Part shown: one piece after another, positions 43,803 through 55,004 of the stretch
Layout: every line of letters starts with the position of its first letter
Position numbering within the stretch: the first letter of the stretch is position 1
DNA from: Dipteris shenzhenensis
Lineage: Eukaryota > Polypodiophyta > Polypodiopsida > Gleicheniales
Reading direction: 5' to 3' (one strand)
Assembly: GCA_047967505.1 (NCBI GenBank)
Contig: CM106538.1
DNA: 64,000 nucleotides
Made by a program: the position numbers and the translations under genes
Notes under the pieces: generated by a model
Databases searched by the model: none
Told to the model about the DNA's origin: nothing
Seen by the model: the letters and a program-made list of their open reading frames with translations, nothing else

Positions 43803-45639
43803 ACTAGGATACACTCCCCATTTAAGAAAGTCAAAAAGTTTCATTGTGATTAAATCAGTTTGCAACGTTTGTTGGGTTGATGAAATAATTGGGCAGCACC
43901 TTCTTTTTGGATGTGGAAGATTATCACAAGGTTTGTCAATCTGGCTTCCCAGTACCGATCTTGATGTCCCACAATTATACCATGCTGGGTATCTATGGTA
44001 GTGGGCATCATCATCCTTTTACTCGTGCAAAAATCTGTGCAGGGGAGAATGAACATTTTTTTCAACCACTGTGTTGTGAGAGGTAATTGCTGGTAATTAA
44101 TCTGTAGCTAACAGGCATGGTTGCCATATTCTTGGCTTGATGACAGGATTAGTAATTTGTTGAGCAGAACAAAGCATAGGATAACTCAAAGGACATTGTC
44201 CACTTCAGCTTCTGATGTATTTCTTGAGAAAGGTATTAGATATACGAATAAAGCACCTAAGACATGATGAGGGGCGTATCTTCTTTGACTCTCTCTCTCT
44301 CTCTCAGAGAAAAGAATGATGCTTTCTTTCCTTTCTGTCCTTTCTAGCCAGATGATTTATTGTAATATTGTAGTCTGGCAAAAGCATTCGATGTGACAAT
44401 ATTTGTTAGTTTACTGTAAATATCAATTTGAGGACCAAGTGTTGAACATTTTTAAAATGGACATCCATCAAATTGAGGCTGGGTAGGTTCTTTACATACT
44501 CCTGCATTCTTTCACATAATGCAAATACCTTTATAAGTGTTGAGTCCTACTCATTTGGCATTGATTTTAAGGCAACTATAAAATTGGAAAAATTTAAAGG
44601 TAAAATTTCATGTCTTTCCACAAATGAATTTATAGATTGGTGCAATTATAAATATCTAGAATACATCTACATATGCACCAGTTACATTAACATACATTAT
44701 ATGCAAATTCTGCTGAAAACTTACCAAAGGTTGATGCTTTGTACATGTAGCGCTTTTATTTATAAATGAGCAAACAAGAAATCCATAGAGTTGGATCCCT
44801 TGGGAGTGTGCGTTATTAATCTATAAAGATGAATTTATGGAAACTACAATAACAATCTAGGGGTTTTGGTGGGTTTTCTTGAAATATATGATTATCAAGT
44901 TGTTCTTTAGTGCATTTGAAACATCATCGGAAAGTAATTAAAATTCTTTAAGGTTAATCGCAATCAATCTGATGAGCAATGATTTGAGGTTTGCCAATGG
45001 GTGCAACTTTTTCTATGGCATGATGTCAAGAATTGATGGGTGGTGTTCTTCTAGTTGCTCGACTTGGGTTGAGGGCAAAGAACCTAGCTTCCTTGCCCTC
45101 AACCATGTTTATTAATTTTGAGGCTCCCAATTCCATTGAATGAACTCGTGTGTCCAATATTGCAAGTTCATCTCTTTAGGTGATATTATTTTTATGGTCC
45201 TTGTGTTGTTGCTTTGGTCTTTCATATTCTTTTATGTGTCTCCCCTCCCTTGTCCCCTTGTCTTTTTGCGACACTAGTCATATCCCTTGTTGCATGATTA
45301 TGTATCGCTAGTTCTAAATCGGTCAACACATAGAGATCAAGGCCTTGTCCTCTTGTACACTATCATATTCCTCCTCTATTCCAATGTGCCAAGTTCATCT
45401 CTATATATTGTTAAGGTCCCATTGTGTCGCTTTGATCTTTTGTGTTCGTTTTATTGCTCATGAGTATATGCATGAAAAGGCGGACACAAAACCTATGTCT
45501 TGGACTACGGTTGGGGCAAGTGGTTGTGTTGGGGAAACAATTCAATTTTAGATTGCTATTAACTTATATTATGTAAAGTATCACATAGCATGTCATCATT
45601 AGGTGAAATTTGAACTAAGTGGAAAAGAAACTGAAGCGT

Positions 45640-45671
<32 letters not shown>

Positions 45672-46616
45672 TCTCTGTCTCTCTTCTTGGACCTTGACAT
45701 TTATTATACATTGGGGTCTCTGGGTCTTGCCTCACAATTGTATTAGCCCCTTGCTTCTCTCAGTCCTTACTCGGCCCCCTCTCCCCTCTCTCTATCATTA
45801 GTTAATTGAACAGACACATGGCAGATCCTACTCATAGATTAGTTGATGGGCTACGGGAGCAAGCCCAATATACTTAGGAGCACGTTTTTAGAAAAGTTGG
45901 CACCATGCAATTGTTGGAGGAGCCTTCCAAAAGAAGCAGACCTTGTCTGGAGTAAAAGCCAAGCTTTTGGCCATTCTTGGGCACCTTTGCATCTAGATTC
46001 TATAAATTGATCCCAAGGGTTGCCGTTGTACTCAATTAGTTGCCTAGCCTTGATGCACCTTGCTCGTGTTGTTCCCTCCTAGCCTTGATGTACCCTGATC
46101 TTGTTCCCTCCTAACGTTTTTGCTACTTCAACCTTGTATCTCCTTGTTTCTATGCATAGTATATCAATAGCATGTTGCTTCTCCACGTATTCTCTTCTAT
46201 TCTCTTGTAGAAGACGCGTAGATCTTGCCTTCCCTCTTGTTTATGGTGATTTGTTGCACACAAACTCCATGAGAGTTGTGTTTGTGTTGCGTGGTGGTTG
46301 GGTGTTGATGCATGCTCTCGCTTTCCATCTGTGTATGTGGAAGTTGTGAGGCTCTACGCAAAATCTCTTTGTGTGTGAGAAGAAGCACTGGTTTGTCCTT
46401 TTGGATGGTGCATACATGCTCATACATGATCGAGTATTATGCAGGAGATTTGGCTCATCCATGCTGAAAATATTTTGAGGTATAGTGAAAGTGTTGCCCA
46501 AACTTTCCTTGGTGAGTGCGTCTTTGTGTGGTTGAGGTTGGTGCTCCGCGTCACTTGTTCTTGCATAGCCCTCTATTTTTGCTAGCTTGCAATAGGTTGT
46601 GTGTGAGAGTTAAAAA
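43803..46616. other. VPS26-like 3' flank; no gene recognised
   Basis: The first few hundred bases probably include the 3' UTR, but no polyadenylation site can be fixed. (CT)n tracts lie at about 44286-44306 and 45641-45677. A 35-bp imperfect tandem repeat (CTAGCCTTGATGYACC) starts at 46044 and 46079. Open frames here lack known domains. Confidence 0.45.
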
Positions 46617-46913
46617 ATGCTCCCAACATATGAAGGGCATCAAGATAAACTTAGTAATGCTTCGGCAGTGAGAGAGAATTTTGTGCTGAGTGCAAATAAA
46701 GACAATGTAGAGAAGATTAACTTTTACATCATCAAGTGCATGGAAGAGAGATATTGCCAAGGATGTTGTTTAAGATGGCTGGGGGAAGGGCCCTTTTATG
46801 CAAGAAAGGATGACAAGACCTATGAATTGTTGCATTACATACGAAGCTACAAATTTATATATTCGCATCTAGTTCAAGCCATCACGTCCTCAATTGGTCT
46901 GACACAAAAGTGA
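46617..46913 (+). CDS. Unrecognised 98-codon open frame
   Basis: The frame starts MLPTYEGHQDKL and contains KINFYIIKCMEERYCQGCC. I do not recognise a family. It is listed only because it is moderately long, has a mixed residue composition unlike microsatellite frames, and ends before an AT-rich stretch. It could equally be an old TE scrap or chance. Confidence 0.15.
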   Translation: MLPTYEGHQDKLSNASAVRENFVLSANKDNVEKINFYIIKCMEERYCQGCCLRWLGEGPFYARKDDKTYELLHYIRSYKFIYSHLVQAITSSIGLTQK

Positions 46914-47516
46914 CCAAAGATTATGGCCTTATTAACTTTAGAGAAATCCCAATACCTTTCTCCATCCTATGAAACTCTGTTTTGTTTGTGCTTTTCAGTC
47001 AGTGTATTCACATGAATAAAACTCTTTTTGTTACTCTCTTGGAAGCATTGAGAAGAAACACATGCTTTTCTTATACCTTTTTTTGTCTCAAACCAGTGCT
47101 TCATTAAGGAGCATATTGTTTCTTTCTCTCATTCAGTTTTTTCAAAAAAAAAAACCATTGTTTCATTTGGTAGGCAACTAGGGTAAGAGAACCACTTGAG
47201 AAGGACGTATCTTTTTGGTATTTTTGGATGTCTAAATACAATCGGTAGGTTGAAGAGTTAAAAGAAACTTCATAATGAGTCAGAATTATGAAATTGGGAT
47301 GAGTGATAAATGATAGGTCCTCTAAGTTGCCTAGGTAGCCATTAAAGACATACTAAAGAATACCAAGGGGGAGGTCGACAAAGAGAATAGCTCCTATCCA
47401 CTTATGAAGTGGGAGATACCATATGTATATACATACATAAATACAAACGTGCGTGCGTGTATGCGTACATACGTACGTGCGTACTAGCGTGCACAGACTC
47501 ACACACACACACATAC

Positions 47517-47549
<33 letters not shown>

Positions 47550-48374
47550 TATAAATATAAATATAAATATAAATATAAATATAAATATAAATATATATAT
47601 ATGTTATAAAAATATAAAATAAGTCATATTCAAAATCTTTTTCTTTTATTATGTCTGACATACGTGATCTTCAAAAGATGATTTTATGTGCAAAATTTTA
47701 TGATTTTGACATCACTAGTTGGCCAAATCCCGTTTTTGTGCAAATCTCCTATTTCGGGCTATTTTGCCATTTTTCGGGCCTGTGGGCGTCGGTTTTTGGT
47801 GCCTTCAGGGTCAATTTGGGGGGTTTTGGCCCACTCCGGACACACTGGTGATGTTAGAATCGTAAAATTTTGCACAAAAAATCAAGGATCTTATATATGC
47901 ATTTAATGTGAAGCTTGAGTACTAGACTGACATTTTTGCAGTAAGTATCCGCATTTTATGGCATTTCCCATATTTTGAGTGCAACAAAAATAGGTAAATA
48001 GTGAATTTCTTAGAGGGTCCCAAAAGGAGTTCCCTTCTTTCCTAATGCCTTCCTTGGATGTCGAGATAACACCAATAATATTAGTGCCAAGGATATGTCT
48101 CACGAATGATTAAAAAACTGACATAGTAATCAAAATAGCCTTGAGGAGAAACTCGCTCTTTCTCTATCATGGTTGATTAATCTTGTACAAACGAAGATCT
48201 CAAATTTCGATTGTTGTAATTAAAAGGTCTCCAGTACTGTGACATGCATATCCTAAGCTAAGCTCTTGAATTCATGAATCTATTGATCAAAACTTTGTGC
48301 TCAAAGTTAATCACCAAGAACAATTTCAGCATATGAAGTTAAATCTTGAACAAAGACCAAAAGAATACAATTAC
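46914..48374. other. No gene seen; compound microsatellite at 47440-47600
   Basis: Positions 47448-47519 are alternating purine-pyrimidine words (GTGCGTGCG, TACGTACG, (CA)n). (ATATAC)n and then (ATAAAT)n follow to about 47605. The rest has no recognisable feature. Confidence 0.7.
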
Positions 48375-49105
48375 TGTTGGGGAAAACCTGGGTGGAAAAC
48401 TTCGAATCACTTTTGCCTTGTGGTTCAAGGAGAAGGCTGCGTGCCGTAAAAGCTAAAATAAATTACAAGCAATGCTTTTTAAACTTTATTAAAAAACATA
48501 GCGACCTAAAACCTGCTGCCACTAGCTCAAGAGCTACAGACTTTCACGAATTGAAATCCGCAAGCTGTGTGAGTGCTTCAAAATTGGCTTACGATCAGGT
48601 ATGTCTATCAATTTGCAACCACTTCTTTGTTTGTCTCTTTTGTCCGAGAAAAGTTCTCGTTAGAGGCTCCATAATCCTGTGATTTGGGCCTGCACCGGAC
48701 CCGTTAGCGTTGCCGCCATAATCTGCTGTTACTGCTTTTCTTGTTCCTGCTGATCCTGCTTCGCTATAAACTGCTGTTTCTGCTCTTGCTGTTGGGCTGC
48801 TCTCTTGTTGCATTCAAAGGTGTATTCTGTAAGACAACATTTTCACGATATAAACCGTTGTTAGTAGCCTGCTTAGCAAATCTTCACGTGAGCACACAAA
48901 GTGCCTGTGCAAGGGAGGAGACTCCAGACCTCGAACGAAACTCAGTCACAGACCACCCTAGAATTAAAAAAACCGATAGGCTTCTTTGTCAGACGTCTTC
49001 ACAGCTCTGCCATGAAGTATACAGTCTTCCCGTGTTGCTAGCAAAACCTGCTGCTCGGCAATTTCGTAATCAGCGAGGAGGGAGCTTCGAGTGGACACAC
49101 CAACA
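48375..49105. repeat. Possible solo LTR (~730 bp)
   Basis: The segment begins TGTTGGGGAAAACC and ends GACACACCAACA, i.e. TGTTGG/CCAACA inverted ends like those of copia LTRs. No matching second copy, primer site or convincing 5-bp target duplication (ATTAC versus CTAGT) is present, so the call is weak. Open frames inside it show no family. Confidence 0.3.
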
Positions 49106-51740
49106 CTAGTTAGGATTTACATGGGTCGTGCGATGCATCTTGCAGCTCCCGGGTTGGTCCCCACTTCCATAAAAAAACAGATTAGAATTTACCAAGTAAG
49201 TAAAACGACTATTGTACGGGACGAGCAGTAAAACTACGTCAATTTTTCATGTGATTGAAAGCCATATCTTTAAACTTCCCGTAAAACATAGGACAGGGCT
49301 CTGCTTTTACGTAGTCATGAAAACGTCAACGGAGAGAAGTATCGGAGGGTCCCGTCATCCTCATCAAATGTCCGATTTGCCTAGTTTATTATGCTCACGC
49401 GTGGGGCTTCACAGTAAATAAATTGAAAGGAGATGTGGGCGAAGAACTCCAGGGGTTGTCTAGTAGTTCTCCTTACTCTCATCCAATTAGCTCCATCCAC
49501 CAAGGAGAGGTTCCAAACAACCGAGAGGTTGAGAGCAAGGCAGCCAAGGTCGCGATGGTAGTTTTAAGGAAGAAGGAACCCATTACCTTGCTGAAGGAGG
49601 AACCGGATTCACTACCGACGCTAAACTTATTGGATTTCAAGCTAACATTGTCAATGAGCAAACAATAATCCAAGCGTCTACTGAGTAGTGTGACGACAAT
49701 TAAAATTTAAGTCTGTTCTACGAAGGTAGAGGGGTGGCTATTGTAGCTATTGTAGGCAATCACTGACCTGTACAAATCAACAGTACGATCTGACTGTCGA
49801 AACCTTCTGACGGTTCTTCATCTCCAACGTTATGACGACTTATGCTCAAGTATAGACTCCGACGAGGTTTAAAACTCTGTCGCATTCAGACTACCGCACA
49901 GTGCAGGCCAGCCTGAGCCGCTAGAGCCAAACTTAACAGTGGCACTTTGGGAGGGACAAGAGTAGTAAAGATGTTACGCACGGAGTCCAATCAGAAATCC
50001 CTCATCGTACGTAGGAGTCGTTCTTGCTGTAGTTGGAACTTGGATTAAGATATGGAACTTGGTTTAAGATGACCTCCCGCCGCGTTGCTTCTAGTACTCC
50101 AATCTTTAGAAGGCTGCTGCCCAACCAGCATTTCCAGAAATGCAGCCCCGTGAAGGTTTGAAGGCCTTCTTTAATGCAGCTTACTCTTGGAGGTTGGAGG
50201 TGTCACAGAACCTCCCATAGCCAGTGGAGTTTTTGGGCCAATGAGAAGCTTAGGGCATTGCAAGGCTGAAATTTCATGAAATTTCAAGATGCTGAGCTAG
50301 AGCTGCAATGCCAACCTAGCATTCTCACCCAGCCCTAGCCCTCCATGGGGCTGTGAGACTTACTTGCTAGTGGGGCTGAGACAACCACACTATCATGCAC
50401 GGGGAAGTCCTCTAACTTGATACTTCTCGAAGATGTTGGGGTTGCATTTAAAAAGAGCCTGCATTGATTGCATGTTACGGTTGTCTTCAGTCAAATTTCA
50501 CCCAATTAGTGTACTAAATATGAACTTATTATGACCGTATTAGATAATTCGTAATGACTTACCAACAATGGGTGATTCAAACCTAATGTTAGAACTAATT
50601 TCTTATGATGCTGTAATTTTTTCACCAAGGAAGCAATTTTTATTTTCTAATTCCTGAGACATGGTCACAACTGTTGCAAATCCCTTCTAAGTTGATCCCG
50701 CTTTCCTTTGGTAGTTTTTATTCTGAAAAATTTTCATGTACTTTGAAAAGTTAGTTAATTCTTACATACTTTTTACAAGAGGGGACATATCCATGAAGCA
50801 GTGTGCATGTTTGTAGTTAATTATTTATAAAAAGAATGAACGATCTGTGCAATAAAGGCATAAATGAGCAAACAACCATTTTGACACATCAAATGTGAAC
50901 TTTCTGCACGACTGACCTAAGCAAAGCAAATTACTAATTACAGATTACACATTAGAGGTCAAAAATTACAGATTATAAAAAAGTGGATGAGAGAGGGACA
51001 TGCTCTCTCATATTATAAATAACTGGAGAGAAAGTGTGCCATCTCTCTCCATACATCACGTATGATTTTACACTTTTTTAATTTTACATATAACTTCTTG
51101 TCTGTACACTGCTAATATACTTTGGGACTATTTTTTGTAGGCACTTCATTGACATTCAGAAGAAGTAAGCAATGCAAGGCGACAACGAGCATGAAACAAC
51201 CATGTAAGTTTTTATAAACCCATAACGAAATAATCCACTTCTTGAATTTCAAATATAATGTTAAATTGGCTTATTTAATTTACCTCGATGCATTGCTAAC
51301 ATATAGTAATTTGATGTTAAAAAAAAAACAAAGGCATAAGAGAAGTAGAGAGGAAGATGCTTATGAAAGAGCAAGAGAGGTAAAAAAATGCCCACCTTGA
51401 GCCATCGACATTAGCGTAAATTTACATCAATCGGCTATATAAAGAATGTGTATAAAGATATGGCTACATGGTTTATCAGATGCAATATTGTGCTCACTAT
51501 GGTAGGGTCAATTACCACACAACAAACAAGCAGCTATATAATATTTCAAGGAGAAACATCCCTCTGCCATCATTCCTAGGAAAGATCTTCTTGTCTATGT
51601 ACGTACACAATGCAGGTGGGGATAGACAATGATTTTCTTGCATGGGATGCTATAATAACACTGCACGGGAGAAAGATATAGTCAACTACGAGCCGAATTA
51701 TATAGGGTAGCTGCTTAAGACACATCCGCTTCACATGCGG
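49106..51740. other. No gene seen
   Basis: Unique-looking sequence becomes AT-rich after 50450. The 81-codon frame at 49423-49668 has no recognisable domain. A near inverted pair of AGAGAG-type words lies at 50990-51050. Confidence 0.4.
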
Positions 51741-51826
51741 TTGCTAACCATCATCAACGTATTGGATGAATGTGAAGACAACAGAACGTGCCATCGCAAA
51801 TGGTGTCGTCGATAAACAATCGCTTC

Positions 51827-52140
51827 TAGCAAGGGGGGTGGGGGGCATGCGCTCAAGGGGAGCAAGCAGTAAGAGGCTGCGGGAGGTGGGAGGGCACAGG
51901 GTACTGGGAGGGGGGAGGTGGAGGGGCGGTGGCACGCATGCTCACAAGGGAGGGGGAATCGCGCATGTGTGCAAGGAGGAGCATGGGGTGATGGAGGGGG
52001 GGTATTGTGCATTCATACAAGAGAGGGGTGCGTTGTGCATGCATGCAAAAGGAGTCAAGGGGGGCAGCCAGGGGGAGAGGTTGTGTCGCACATGCACGCA
52101 CGGGCGGGGGTACATCCTACACACAAGCGTGGAGGGGGGA
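51827..52140. repeat. G-rich degenerate minisatellite
   Basis: Runs of three to seven G alternate with GCATGC/GCATGTGTGCAA words on the + strand. Diverged units of roughly 40-50 bp can be traced (for example GTGTGCAAGGAGG, GCATGCAAAAGGAG). Apparent open frames on both strands follow from this composition. Confidence 0.65.
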
Positions 52141-55004
52141 TAATGTTAATTGTGATGTCTAGAGCAGGGATGCAAGAGCAAGATAAATTTGATTCCAAAT
52201 CGATGTTTGGGACGAGTACTAGTCTCGAAAACTTGTGCTCCTATCTCGTAGAGGATGTTGTGTCTGTCGTAACCGTTCAAGAATTGCCTCGATCCGAGCT
52301 CATGCATGGCAGGAGCCTGGGGAGATAGAAGGAAAGCTGTGGGATCGGGGCCAAAACTTCTTTGTTGCTCATGAGGAGGTTAGAAATAAAATGAAATAAT
52401 ATCTAAGGGTGGGTGAGAGAATTCACGGTCCAGATCTTGGAAACGCGGTCTTCAACTAGATTTGAAATACCTAATGCCGATTCCAAATGAGTCATGTTCC
52501 TATGGACAGGTGTGACTCACTCCTACCGTTTAGTTAGAGGGGCCTTGTAGAAATCTTGGATGTTTTTGCGTATTGCCACTGCCTCTATAACTTGAATTCT
52601 TAATAATTTTTTCAACTATCTCAAAATATGCACATTGTACGATGACAACTTGGGCATAGTAGGCTCAGGAGTTGATGAATGCAGACAATAATTAAACGTC
52701 ACTTAGTCTTAAAAATATTGTGCTGATTCATCGCTCGCTCCTCAACAAAATGATGGAAAGCCTGTATGGTAAATATAAAACCCCTTCCATTAAGCTCATG
52801 TGCTATCTTGTACATATTTTTTAGTGGATCCCTCAGGCTAGTCCACTACAAGGTTTTCCTCTAGAACTACCACTAACCATAGGCCAATGAAGTCTCATAA
52901 AAATTTGCATACCATCCAAAGTCTCTCTTTAAATGCCTTGCTAATCAAGTGCCCTGTAAGCTAGAATAGCTGTCTTCATCAAAGTAAGTATCATATCGTT
53001 GAGCAGAGGCTAATTGTCTCAGTTTTATTGAGAGCAGAGGCTAACTGTCCCAGTTTTATTCTCATTTTGTTGGAGCCTTCAATTGAAAAACTTCCTATAA
53101 CAATGACGTGCTTGGACAAACATGGACATCATCAATAATGACACTGTGGTCCTCAACGTTGTAGGTGTCTAGCCTCATCCTAGACCTACTTCCATGGCAA
53201 ATGGAAATCTTTTGGGACCTTGTTGCTTCTGAAAATTCCCTTGACAATATCGTTGTTGAAAATCCTTAATGGGATGTGGAGGTGATACATGGAAAGGCAC
53301 TTTGCATCTCTTCTGGAGATCTGGTATTCCTTGCACTTCTCCATAATGATGAACATTGCATAGATGGTGATGGAAGGGGAGGGTAAAAGAAATGGAAAGA
53401 AAGCAAAGGAATCTATCAGAGACAAAGAAAGCGAGAGGATTTTTATAAACAACAGAGGTAAGAAGGCTGTGGGAACCTGCAATAGCAACCAATGAGGGAA
53501 TCCCGAAGCTAAGTATATTTGATTAGGATCTAAATTTGGGTGTCTTGTCACTTGAATGACTACATGATTAAGTGGGACACCCCTTTCTTGGATATGATCA
53601 AACTCGGGGGGGTCACTTAGTGTAATATGCCTATATCACATGCGTTCAAGGGTTCTTTTCTAAATCCCTATGTAGCCTATTTCTAGTATTTCCTAGTATC
53701 CCCTCTATAAATTTTGGGAAATTTTATAAATCCCCTTCTGTAAGTATATTTATTTTCCTAGAGGAATTTTAAAAGTCCTTATGTGAGTCATACACTACTA
53801 CTTTTGTATTCCCTTTAGGTAGGATGATATATTTAGAATGCAAGATCTCTACATCACCTGCATTATTTGAATCTACACACAAAAAATTAAGGTACCGACT
53901 GCAATAATGGGCAATGCATAAGTTTAAGATGGGTTTGTGTCTTGATGATGCCATAAGGCAAGAGAAACAAAGAATAAAGACATATGTGCAAAAATTAATA
54001 GGAACAAATATCAAACAAGACAAATCATGTCTGCCATACACCAAGAGCAAAGAATTGTGCAAAGTCACTTGAAACACGTAAAGAGCTCAAGAAACAACCT
54101 TTATAAAAATACTACATGAAAGATTGGGAGCTTTTATAAATGCTTTATATCTTTCAATTTTTTACAAAACCATATGTATGGGTGTTAAGCTAGGAGAAGG
54201 GATGATAGATTAGCCAATTTTACAAAGAATTCAATGACGATATATAATATTTATTTCTTGCCAAATACAAATATCTAGAGCTTTCTTATGAGAAAGATTG
54301 GAAACTTGTTTAAACAATGTATATCTGAGACTTAGTAATTTCTTCCATGTCTTTATTGTTAGAGAAGGAGTAGAGAAGACAAAACTAAAACACCATGCTT
54401 TCGGCCACATTCACGATTAGCGTTGCCACTTTTTCCATGTCTTGATTGTTAGAGAAGCAAAAGATGGAATTATCATTCTTCTTTGTCACATTTATAGAAG
54501 ATCTTTCCACTTTTTTTCTTCCATGAAAACCCTTACTAAGTCATATCAAACCATGGTATTAAAACCATAGAGGCTACATTTATACAACATCTTGTTGTAC
54601 CCGATGCCAAAATAGCATTTTCAAACTTGCTTAATGGCATTCATATAAACAAAAGTACCCAGGCGGTTGCAAATCATCCACTTCTGTGATTCAAGGTCCT
54701 GCAAAAAAATAATTTAAAAAATCCATCAAGACAAATCAAACTAAACTCAGCACATAGTAATAATCATAATAAAGCTTTTATCATATTAGAAAGATTACAA
54801 AGAAGCCCCTACCAAGTGTGTTTAATGCCCCTATACAAAGTCATTGAATACATTCCAATCATTCTCATCTAAAGTATACTTATTGCTATTACACTCATAG
54901 GTGAGGTTTGCCAATGCAATTACGCTCTCAATATTTATCATGTCAAGGTTTGTAAGGTCATATGTGAAGCATCTTGAACCTTTTGCCTTTTGATACCACC
55001 CAAG
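52141..55004. other. No gene seen; two small duplications
   Basis: A 31-bp tandem repeat (GAGCAGAGGCTAAYTGTC) lies at 53001-53060. A diverged ~90-bp pair beginning TTCCATGTCTT lies at about 54341 and 54432. Otherwise AT-rich and unrecognised. The part next to 55005 may include the 3' flank of the transposase-like pseudogene. Confidence 0.4.

Noticed and set aside
47353-47661. 102-codon frame of alternating Tyr-Ile and Val-Cys
   Set aside because: It is translated microsatellite sequence.
51731-52328. Open frames of 60-136 codons on both strands
   Set aside because: They follow from the G-rich minisatellite composition; Gly/His/Pro bias and no domain.
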